Source of the DNA: Prorocentrum cordatum
Lineage: Eukaryota > Sar > Dinophyceae > Prorocentrales > Prorocentraceae
DNA: 64,000 bases
NCBI GenBank assembly: GCA_963575745.1
Contig: CAUYUJ010006324.1
Span: 362,501 to 426,500 of the forward strand
Direction: 5' to 3'
Position 1 is the first letter of the stretch. Each line of letters begins with the position of its first letter. Shown piece after piece: positions 54,490 to 64,000 of the stretch. Made by a program: the position numbers and the translations under genes. The notes beneath the pieces were generated by a model that was given only the letters and a program-made list of their open reading frames with translations, searched no databases and was not told the origin of the DNA.

Positions 54490-55515
54490 CCGCTATGGCA
54501 CCCGTCGGCGGATGGGGAATAAGCAGCGCAGCGGGGAGGGATGGGAGGAGGAGCCGGACGAGCCAAGACGGCGCAGGGCGGGGGACGGCTCTGCACGCCA
54601 GAGGTCCCAACGCGCATCTCCAGCAGCCTCCGCGCACTCCTCGGCACGGGCGGCCGCTGCTCCCAGCACGTCCTCGGCGGGCCCGAGCTGGCACACTGGC
54701 TGGCGCCCGTTCCCGCGGCCCGCCTGCCCCGCCCCCTGCAGGGCGTGCTGCCCGAGAGTGGCACACGGGGGCCCGGAGGCCCCCGATGGGGGGACCTCGG
54801 CGATTTCGCCGGCTCCGTCGCACTGCCTGCGGCGGTCGGCCGCTGGAGGCCGAGGAGTCGGCGAGGGAGCCCACCAGAGGACCACCCGCGAGCCGCCCAG
54901 CAACCAGGCGCGCTCCCACGAGCCGCCCGGCGGCAACCACGCGCCCCTGGGGGCGATGAGCGTCGCGAGCCACAGCTATGGCGTGGTCGGACTTATGCCA
55001 TCATTCGGCCAGCTCGCCGCGAGACCAAGCTGAAACTCGTGCGCCCCCCCTCCGCGCCGTCTGCGCGCTGGGACGCGTCTAGGTGCGGAGGCGGCGGCGG
55101 GTGGCCCACCTCCCCGCCCCCTCCGCCCAATCCCGCAAGAGCTTCCAGGATATGTTCCACCTTTACCTGGATATCTGGATGTACACAATTTTACATGCGG
55201 ATATACTTAGATGTATTTGGGTTTACCTCGACTTAATGAGAACTATATGGCTTGATCCTCGCCAATCGACCGGAACAAGAGTCGTCAAGCCCTTGGGGGC
55301 ACAAGGGTGGGGAGGCCGTGTGGATCCCGCCAGCCTCTGTCCTTCGAAAGGACATGATGCACTCCAGATCAGGCGATAAACTCGCAGCGTCCTGGCCACG
55401 TCTCTGACACCTAGGTCCTAGGTGGAGCTCGGCACTCAGCCTGGCCAAGATGTGGACACTCCTAGCGGCTTCCCTCTCCCAGCGATTGCTGCGAGTGATG
55501 CGACCAGCACCTACC
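54490..55515. other. no gene recognised
   Basis: GC-rich to 55140, then a more AT-rich segment (TTTACCTGGATATCTGGATG) at 55150-55260. No frame is supported. Confidence 0.45.
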
Positions 55516-55519
55516 TACA

Positions 55520-55680
55520 TCAGCCTGGGTTGTACCTGCCAGGACGCGTCCCTGTGCACTTGAGCGTACCTGTCAGGACGCTCCCTTGAGCAGCCCGACA
55601 GTGCATACCAAAACGCCTTCCCGAGGCGCCCGGATGCACCTGCCAGGACGCTTCCCTGGGCTGCTCGAAGGTACACGCAG
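55520..55680. repeat. ~36-bp minisatellite, four units
   Basis: ACCTGCCAGGACGC.TCCCT units start near 55535, 55568, 55603 (degenerate) and 55639. Confidence 0.75.
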
Positions 55681-55989
55681 TGGTCTTTGGCGGCGCGCAC
55701 AAGGGGGTGGAGGGAGGGGGGAGGGCTGCTTAGAAGGAGGCTGCTTCTTAGAAGGTGCCGGCCTCACATCTATAGATAAGGCTCACCCCTCTCAGAAGCA
55801 GGGGTGCTTCTGAGAAGCCCTCCCCCTCCTCGAACCCCCCTCTGCGCGTGACTGAGGTCTTTGTGCGCAATCAATGGGCCTTGAAAGATGTTGAAGATCC
55901 GACTCCAGTGGTGCGCTCGTGCGCACTCCGACGAGACAACAAGCGCGGGGTCCCGAGAGTACCGAAGAGCCCCGTGCACTCGCTCCTCT

Positions 55990-56275
55990 TCCCCTCTCTT
56001 CCATCTCCTCCTCCTCCTCCTCTTCCTCCTCCATCCTTCTCCCTGCTCCTCCTCCTCCCTCCTCATCCCTCCTCCTCCCCCTCCCTCCTTCTCCCTGCTC
56101 CTCCTCCTCCTCCTCCTCCCTCATCCTTCCCCCGCTTCCTCCTCCCTCGTCCTCCCGCTCTCTGACCTATCCTCCTCCTCCTCACTCCTCCTCCTCCTGC
56201 CTCCTCTTCCCCCTCCTTCCTCCTCCCTCCTCCCCTCCCCTTCCCATCCGCCCTGCTTCCCTCTCCTCCCGCGGC
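55990..56275. repeat. CTC/CCT tract downstream of the SHMT exon
   Basis: Pyrimidine-rich on plus (GGA-rich on minus). It directly follows the point where SHMT homology stops, so it is probably intronic or 3' flanking. Confidence 0.8.
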
Positions 56276-56284
56276 CGCGAAAAT

Positions 56285-57782
56285 GAGCTCCCGCCTCCTT
56301 CTTCAACGCCACGATGTCGGCGTTGCCGGCCAGGCCGGCCTCGAAGTCCTTCAACTTCTTGCCCTTCTCGGTCTGCACCTTCAGCGCGATCTGGCAACAC
56401 CGGTCCAAGAACTCTGCGATCTTTTGGAACTCCGCCACCTTGCAGCCACGGGTCGTCATCGCTGGGGAGCCGATGCGCACGCCGCCCGGAGACAGCGCGG
56501 AGGCGTCGCCGTGGACGGCGTTGCGGTTCAGCGAGATAGAGGCCAACTCGCAGACCTTCTCCACCTTGGAGCCGGTGAGGCCGTGCGGGCGCAGGTCCCA
56601 CAGGACCAGGTGGTTGTCCGTGCCGTCGCTCGCCAGCTTGTGCCCCTTGGCCTGGAGGGCCTCCGCGAGCGCGTTCGCGTTAGTCACAACGTTCTGCGAG
56701 TATTCCTTGAACTCCGGCGTAGCCACCTCGAGGAGCTGCACCGCCAGCGCGCCGATCTGGTGGTTGTGGGGCCCGCCCTGCAGGCCCGGGAACACGGCCA
56801 TGTCGATGCGCTCCTTGATGTCGGGCAGACGGTCGCTATACTTGAAGAAGATCATGCCCGCGCGCGGCCCCCGCAGGGACTTGTGCGTGGTCGTCGTGAC
56901 GACGTCGCAGTACTCGAAAGGCTTGACATGCAGCCCAGTCGCCACAAGGCCAGAGATATGAGCGATGTCGGCCATGAGGTAGGCGCCAACCTCGTCGGCA
57001 ATCTCCTTGAACTTTGCGAAATCAACAACCCTTGGGTACGCCGACGCACCGCACAGGATCATCGCTGGGCGGAAGACCAGGGCTGTCTGGCGCAGGGCAT
57101 CGAAGTCGATCAGGCCTGTCACTGGGTGCACCTTGTACGGGAGGGACTCGAAATAGATTGAAGTGGCGGAGATCTTCTTCTTGGCCGTGTAGTAGCCGTG
57201 GGTGAGGTGGCCGCCGCTGGGGAGGTCGAGGCCCATGACCCTGTCGTGGGGTTTGAGCAGGGCGGTGTACACGGCGAAGTTTGCCGGGCTGCCGGAGTAG
57301 GGCTGCACGTTCACGCCCCACTGCCTCTCGTCCAGGCCGAAGGCGGCCAGCGCGCGCGCCTTGCAGAGGTTCTCGACCTTGTCGATGACCTCGTTGCCGC
57401 CGTAGTACCGCGCCCCCGGCTGGCCCTCGGAGTACTTGTTCGTGAGGGCGGAGCCGAGGCACTCCATGACGGCCCTGGACGTGAAGTTCTCCGAGGCGAT
57501 CAGCTCGATGGACTTCATCTGGCGGGCCTTCTCGGCCTTGACGAGCGCGTCCATCTCGGGGTCCGCCTGGGCGAGGGGCCGGTTGCCCGGCAGCTGGGCC
57601 CTCGTGGTGCCGGTCGTGATGCCCTGTGCGGACACCATGAACTTGGCGTCCGCGTCCCCCGCCGCGCAGCACTTGGCCTGCTCCTCGGTGACGAGGCCCA
57701 GGCCCACGAGTGTGCCCACCACGACCTTCTCGAGGTTCAGGGTGTAGAAGTGCAGGCCGGGGGCGCCCCCGTCGAGACAGGC
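56285..57782 (-). CDS. methylenetetrahydrofolate reductase C-terminus fused to serine hydroxymethyltransferase (partial)
   Basis: Starting at an acceptor (CTCCCGTCTGGCAG, exon begins 57782), the first ~30 aa [20 protein letters not shown] match the final strand-helix of the MTHFR barrel (GLHFYTLN). A linker of about 36 aa follows, then a nearly complete SHMT from [15 protein letters not shown] landmarks are [47 protein letters not shown], the PLP lysine in [15 protein letters not shown] (codon about 56880-56882), GLQGGPHNH and [17 protein letters not shown] converts serine and THF to glycine and 5,10-methylene-THF, the substrate of MTHFR. Homology stops at ADIVALKKE (about 56295), some 12 residues short, after which the frame becomes Arg/Glu-rich; a GC-type donor (GAG-GCGGGAG) is possible there. 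The missing MTHFR exons lie upstream. Confidence 0.88.
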
Positions 57783-58550
57783 CTGCCAGACGGGAGTGGG
57801 AGGGGGAGGGCAGGAGTGGGGCCAAGGACTGCGGGCGCGCGAACGGCAAGCATGGAGCAACGTACACTGTCGTCGGACTGAGGGCCGAGCGATCTTATAC
57901 CGACCCTGGGCGCGCGGCTGAAAGTGGGGCTCCGCGGCGCGGATTGTCGTTGCGTTGCTGAGCTATCTAGCACTTTTGGGGGATGATCACTGCTGTTGAT
58001 CGCCCCTGTTGGGTGCTGAGTTTGTTCTTTCGGCTGAAGTGCACACAACCTCTTCAGGAATCGTGCTCTCGCCTGGGACCTCCTGACAACCTGCCACAGA
58101 CTCGCGCTGTGGTCGCTCAGGATCGGGCTTTTCTGTTCCAGGCCTCCCTGGCAAATGTCTCAGAGGTCGCGCATTCGCATAGGACCAAGGGGATCGCGCT
58201 CCCTCCAGTCACGAACCGTGCTCTCACCTGGGACTGCTTCGCCGCTTGACCGGATCGATGTCCCACCCGCACGGCCCACCCGTTCTGGGGCCTGCCCGTC
58301 AGGGTCCGCCAGCCCGCCCAGCCCGCTTCGACTATCCACCCGTCAAAGTCCGCCCGCTCCTTTGCTTAGAAGCCGGCTCGCCCACTCGAATGTCCCGCCG
58401 CCAACCCGACCCGCCTGGCATGGGGCCCGTCTGCCCGGCTCTCTCGCTCGAGTGCCTTGCCTCCTGGCCAAAGCCCACTTAGAGCCGTTCGCAGGGCCCT
58501 CCTGGGCACCACGCCAACCCGTCCTCCGAGTCGACACGGGCCATGTCGAG
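57783..58550. other. upstream intron or flank of the fusion gene
   Basis: Next to the exon, the minus strand is pyrimidine-rich and ends in a good acceptor. I searched by eye for earlier MTHFR exons and found none. A CGTGCTCTC.CCTGGGAC string occurs twice on plus (58062, 58208). Confidence 0.5.
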
Positions 58551-58559
58551 CCGTGGCGG

Positions 58560-58640
58560 CGAGGGGAGGAAGGGAGGGAGTGATGAGGGGGGGGGAGGGA
58601 GGGAGAGAGGGAGGGAGGGAGGGGAGTGACGGAGGAGGAA
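58560..58640. repeat. GGGA-rich low-complexity run
   Basis: GAGGGAGGGAGAGAGGGAGGG with a run of G, purine-only for about 70 bases. Confidence 0.85.
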
Positions 58641-60460
58641 GAGGAGCAGGAGATCGAAACAAAATTCGGACGATTGGTCGTCCAGGCCCCTGGGCCGCAC
58701 GTGCCAGGCAAACCTTCTTCGCATAGTGGGAAGCGCCGCGTACGTAGACGGGTGGTGGGATGACCTCCCCCTGGCGCGGTCCGTTTTGACCCCGTCTGGA
58801 TGAAAAGATCGGGTCTGCGGTGATCAGGCCACTCAAGGACCTGTCTGCGCACGCGTGTCTGCAAGAGACGCTTTGGCATGCGCGCCTAGATATGATGGAC
58901 GAAGGGTTCGCCTTGGGGCATCCCCCGCACCGCCCTGAGAACAACGGCCCTGGAACAGTTGCCAATTGTTAAGTGAGCGCATGCGGCAGAGGCAGAGACA
59001 CCACCCCACACGGGGGTGCAAGGGCCTCCTCCTCTCTTGAGACCAAGGGCAACAAGGGTCAGCAAACAAAAGGGCCAACACTACCGTCCGTGCAAGCACG
59101 GACGCCCCGGCTCCGCCCGACCCCCCGCCGACGGCGCCAGGACCCGGAAGCAAAGGGACCAGGCAGGAGCAGGGGATGTGCGAGGGCCGTGCCACCCCGC
59201 GGCGCAGGAGGGTTTACACCCCCCGCTGGGGGTTGACTGCGGAAAAGATGATACAGCCCCAATGCGAAGGAAGCCGAGCCCCTGGACAAGCCAAAGACCC
59301 TCCCGCTGCGAGGCGTGCCTCACACCGTGAAGCAGGTCCCGAACTGCATAAGGGCTTGCCTGGTGGCGCGTAGCAGAGGGGCAGTGGATGCAGCAGCGGC
59401 GCCAAGGGGCAGCGGGAACCTGGGGGCGACAGCCAGTTCTCGGACAGCGTCGGATTGAAGGAACGAGCGGTGTCGTTGTCGTCGGTGCACGTCGGTCCCC
59501 AGCGCTGGTTAAAAAGTCTAGCTACGTCGAGCGTCGGCCGAAGGAGTTGGCTGCTTCCGTGGCGAAGCGACGGGCAGCAAAAAGTAAGCCTGACAATCGC
59601 GCCCGCAGCGCCGTGGACGGCTGGCGCCGAGAGCGTCGACTAGGAAGTGAGAGCAACAAACACAGCATGCCAGGGTCAGTCGTGCGAGCAGGGCGCGCAG
59701 CATGGAACGCAAGGCCAGAGCTCAGAACCTGAGGCGAAGGTCCCTCGACCGGCGCCCCCGCGGGTCTGGGAACGGGTCTGCTTCCTGCGATCGGGGCTGA
59801 GTGGACCGAGTAAGCCCTGAGCGCCCAAAATACCAACGATATAATGGCGCGACGGCCGAGAGAGAGCGGCGGTCGCCCTGAGCCGCGAAGATCTGCGGAG
59901 GGGGACGCGCTGGTCTGGCGCACTGCGGTGTTACCTTCGCCGTCGGAGGGGCCTCGTGGCCTCCGCCTTGATGAGGTTACGCTTCTGGTTTGAACTCGTC
60001 GCCCGAGTACCTCGTGGCGTGGTGGTACGGGTGTCGTAGTCGGAGGTCGAGCAGTCGACAGTCGGTCGTCGGCGGTCTTTTCGGCGATCGGCGGAGGGTC
60101 GACAGAAGTCATCGGGCAATAGACAGATGGTCGTCGGCGATCGTTGATACTAGAACTGGCTTGAGTGCTGGCCTGGTGGCCACACTGCGGAGCGCCAGTG
60201 GCAGTCGGCAGGCGCTCGGCGAGGGGGTCACGATGAATCGCGGTGAGTGGACTGCGTGCCGCTTGGGCCTGGTGGCCCTCGTGGCTGATGATCGAGAGAG
60301 CGCGTTTCACGGGCGCTCGCCTTGGGAACATTCGGCGGCGCGTTTCAAACCAAGGGATGGCCTCCCCCGCCACACTCGGCGCCGTCGATCAGAACCAGGG
60401 GGACTCCCCTCCCTCCTAAACCCCCCCCGTCCCGAACCCCCCCCCCTCCCAAGGGGCGGG
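58640..60460. other. no gene recognised
   Basis: GC-rich, with a 283-codon minus frame (59522-60373) that is Arg/Ser/Ala-rich and motif-free. GTCGGCGATCG-like short repeats lie at 60050-60145. Confidence 0.45.
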
Positions 60461-60464
60461 GGGG

Positions 60465-60670
60465 ATTCAAAATACTCCCTCCCCAGCGCCGGCGCCGGCG
60501 CCGGCGCTGGCGGCGGCCAGCAGCGCCGACGGCGGGGACGCAGCGACGATGAACAGAGGCAGCCCAGGGGGTGGGGGTGGGGGGGTCAACCCCCTCCCCT
60601 CCCCGCGCCGGCGCCGGCGCCTGCGCTGGCGGCGGCCAACGGCGCGGACGGCGGGGACGCAGCGACGATT
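60465..60670. repeat. ~115-bp tandem duplication with GCCGGCGCC core
   Basis: CGCCGGCGCCGGCGCC, then GCTGGCGGCGGCCA and CGGCGGGGACGCAGCGACGA, occur at about 60487 and 60604. Related sequence in the opposite orientation lies at 61855-61940. Confidence 0.8.
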
Positions 60671-61422
60671 ACCACCACTACCACCAGCACCACCACTACC
60701 ACCACCATCGCCACCTCAACCCACCACCGCCACCACCAACCCACCACACTAACTACCACCCCCCCCCCCCCACCACCACCACCACAAACCACCACGCCAC
60801 CACCACCACCGCCACAATCACCACCAACACCACCTCCACAAACCACCGCCACCACCACAACCCACCACCACCACAAACCATCACCACAAACCACCACCAC
60901 ACCACCACCAAACCACCTCCACCACCACCACAACAACGCACCACCACAACCACCACAAACCACCACCACACCACCACCAAACCACCACCACCACCACCGC
61001 CCACTACCACAACCACCACCACCACAACAAACCACCACCACACCACCACCGCAACAACCACCACAGCCACCACCACAACCACAACCCACCAGCACCAGCA
61101 CCACCACCACAAACCACCACAACACCACCACCAACTACCACCACAACCACCACCACCGCAATTAACCACCACCACCGCCACCACCACCACCACCGCCACC
61201 ACCACCACCACCACCACCACCACCACCACCTCCACAACCACTACCACCACGACAAACCACCGCACCACCACCGCCGCCACCACCACCTTAAACCCACTAC
61301 CGCCACGACTACCACCATCACCACCAGAAACCACCGCGCCACCACCACCACCACCGCCACCATCACCACAACCTGCCACCTCAACCACCACAACAATCAC
61401 CACCACCACCAACCACATTGAA
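60671..61422. repeat. CAC/ACC-rich low-complexity tract
   Basis: About 750 bases of CCACCACCACAA-type repeats with AACCACC interruptions. His/Pro/Thr frames on plus and Val/Trp/Gly frames on minus are compositional. Confidence 0.95.
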
Positions 61423-61999
61423 GGAAGGGGCCCTGGGACACACAAATAAAGAGACACAAATGGCAGGATCCCACAGATTTTCCCATATTTTCATTTTTGT
61501 TGTCCTCCTCTTCCCATACTTCCCCATATGTTCTGGGATCGACGATTGGTTGTGTCTTTGTGTTTTTCCCCTCCTGACACATCACCACCACCACCGCCGC
61601 CACAACAACCACCACTACCACCACCACAGCCCACCACCTCCACCACCACCTCAGGGAGGCCCCACGAGACGCCCAATAGGCGCCCAGGAGGCTGCACAAA
61701 TGCCCTTCCGAGGCCCCCGAGAAACCTCCGACGAGACCCCAAGGGGCATCCATTAGGACTCTGACCCAAAACCAAGGCACGGTGGCGGAGCGTCGTCGTC
61801 GTCATCGTCGGCACCGTCGTCCTCATCGACGCTCCCCGCCGCCGCCGCCCGCCGTCGCAGGCGCTGGCGCCGGCGCCGGCCCAGAAAAATAAATCGTCGT
61901 CCCCGCCGCCGCCGCCAGCCGCCGCCGACGCAGGCGCCGGCCCGAGGAGAGGGAGAGAGGAGAAGTAAAGGAAGAAAGGCGGAGGGGTTCGAACCCGAA

Positions 62000-62150
62000 A
62001 TGGGACGAATTACAACCGACTGGTCCCAATTCCAACCGTTCGGAGCGACTTGCAACCAGGAATGGGACCAATTACAACCATGGGATCTTCAGAAGTACTT
62101 CTTTCTTTTTCAGAAGTACTTCTGTCTTCTTCAGAAGTACTTCGATTCCA
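62000..62150. repeat. short repeats ending in three AGAAGTACTTCT palindromes
   Basis: 62000-62085 has TGGGAC.AATT.CAACC units. AGAAGTACTTCT or its ten-base core GAAGTACTTC occurs at about 62091, 62113 and 62134. Confidence 0.85.
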
Positions 62151-62305
62151 TGGGATTCCTCCGGATTCGTCAGGATTCCTTAGGATTCGTTAGGATTCCT
62201 CAGGATTGCTGAGGATTCTTCGGATTCCTTAGGGTCCTTGGGATTCCTCAGGATCCTTAGGATCCCTTAGGATCCTGAGGACTTCCTCAGGATTCCTCCG
62301 GAAAT
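62150..62305. repeat. ATTCCTAAGG-type array, locus 2
   Basis: GGATTCCTTAGGATTCGT and GGATCCTTAGGATCC units of the same family as 2315-2575. Confidence 0.85.
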
Positions 62306-62359
62306 AGTTTTGGTGTGGGTCCCTCCTCCTATTCATTTTCCTCCTCCTCCTCCGCCCCC

Positions 62360-62459
62360 NNNNNNNNNNNNNNNNNNNNNNNNNNNNNNNNNNNNNNNNN
62401 NNNNNNNNNNNNNNNNNNNNNNNNNNNNNNNNNNNNNNNNNNNNNNNNNNNNNNNNNNN
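62360..62459. other. assembly gap (100 N)
   Basis: Exactly 100 undetermined bases, a customary placeholder for unknown length. It is bordered by CTC repeat on the left and GTT repeat on the right. Confidence 0.98.
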
Positions 62460-62460
62460 G

Positions 62461-62513
<53 letters not shown>

Positions 62514-62535
62514 GCTGTTGTTGTTGTTGTTGTTG
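62460..62535. repeat. GTT/GCT microsatellite
   Basis: TTGTTGTTG with a GCTGCTGCTGCT interior, starting at the gap edge. Confidence 0.95.
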
Positions 62536-62639
62536 ATACAGGCGGGGCAACCCCCCCCGGGGGGGGAGATGGGAGGGGGGGGCGAACAACACAACACAAC
62601 ACAACGCAACCCTATAGGGGGTTTGCGTGTGTCCTCCGC

Positions 62640-62925
62640 CTTCCCCCCTCTTCTTCCTCCCTCTCCTCCTCATCATCTTCGTCCCCCTCCTCCTCCCCGT
62701 CCTCCTCGTCCTCCTTCTCCTCCGTCCTCCTCTGCCCCCTCCCCCCCCCATCCTCCTCGCCCTCGTCATCATCCTCCTCCCCTTCCTCCTTGCCCTCTTC
62801 CTCCTCATCCTCCTTCTTCTTCGTCCTCCACCTCCTGGTCGTCTTCTTCCTCGTCCTCCTCCTCCCCCTCGTCGTCGTCGTCGTCCTCCTCCTCCCGATC
62901 CTCCTCGTCCCCCCCGCCATCCTCT
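62640..62925. repeat. CTC/CGT low-complexity tract
   Basis: Irregular CCTCCTCGTCC and GTCGTCGTC. No gene is visible. Confidence 0.8.
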
Positions 62926-62944
62926 TCATTCTTATCATGTGTGC

Positions 62945-63948
<1,004 letters not shown>

Positions 63949-64000
63949 AGGAGCCATTTTGTATATTTTAGAGTCGATGCAATTCGGTGCGGTTTTGCTT

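Noticed and set aside
52941-54973. 600-codon minus-strand gene
   Set aside because: Arg/Gly/Pro-rich with no motif; stop-poor because of GC content. Only the 54035-54487 part was kept as a weak candidate.
56121-56284. Arg/Glu-rich C-terminal extension of SHMT
   Set aside because: It is read from the GGA-strand microsatellite after homology stops; an intron or 3' flank is more likely.
60586-61457. Trp/Val-rich or His/Thr-rich proteins at 60.6-61.4 kb
   Set aside because: Produced by the CAC/ACC repeat; no non-repetitive part.
61980-62000. tRNA B-box GGTTCGAACCC
   Set aside because: No matching A box or acceptor stem on either strand.

Overview
This window looks like nuclear DNA of a dinoflagellate, perhaps Prorocentrum-like (inference). 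It is GC-rich, microsatellites of nearly every trinucleotide class occupy much of it, and genes are few, isolated and compact. The retrotransposons have domain orders and motifs that I know from dinoflagellate genomes. No spliced-leader gene, rRNA or convincing tRNA was found. A run of 100 N (62360-62459) is an assembly gap, so order and distance across it are not assured.

Layout. 1-5.4 kb: pyrimidine-rich sequence, a foldback repeat, an ATTCCTAAGG array, a CAGCCT array and CTC/GGA microsatellites. 5.48-6.33 kb (minus): an intact intronless gene for a secretory glycosyltransferase-like protein. 6.7-10.3 kb: paired hairpins, a 22-unit ~101-bp satellite and a CGG tract. 10.4-12.3 kb, 25.8-26.5 kb and 28.0-29.0 kb: three copies of a composite element built on a degenerate CCAAGAGGCCCC 12-mer. 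16.8-18.1 kb (minus): a spliced hypothetical gene. 22.3-23.1 kb and 31.2-33.0 kb: two inverted copies of an ~87-bp satellite with shared flanks. 34.4-37.8 kb: two divergent, broken 3' ends of LINE elements (zinc knuckle plus RNase H). 40.18-40.51 kb (minus): a small two-exon gene whose 99-bp intron is mostly microsatellite.

40,929-51,452 (minus): a nearly full-length 10.5-kb Ty1/copia retrotransposon. It has 322-bp LTRs (16 mismatches between them), a CCGT target duplication, and the order gag, protease, methyltransferase-like domain, integrase, RT, RNase H. It is disabled by at least three in-frame stops and several frameshifts. A separate 610-codon ORF with a Cys-rich domain sits between protease and the methyltransferase-like domain. 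The element inserted into an 83-bp satellite that continues on both sides.

56.3-57.8 kb (minus): the best-defined cellular gene, a serine hydroxymethyltransferase whose N-terminus is fused in frame to the C-terminal end of a methylenetetrahydrofolate reductase catalytic domain. These are consecutive one-carbon enzymes; the upstream reductase exons are not visible. 58-64 kb: gene-poor sequence, a long CAC-rich tract, palindromes, the gap and a 1-kb CTA tract.

The cellular genes show no operon-like relationship; each is an island in repeats.
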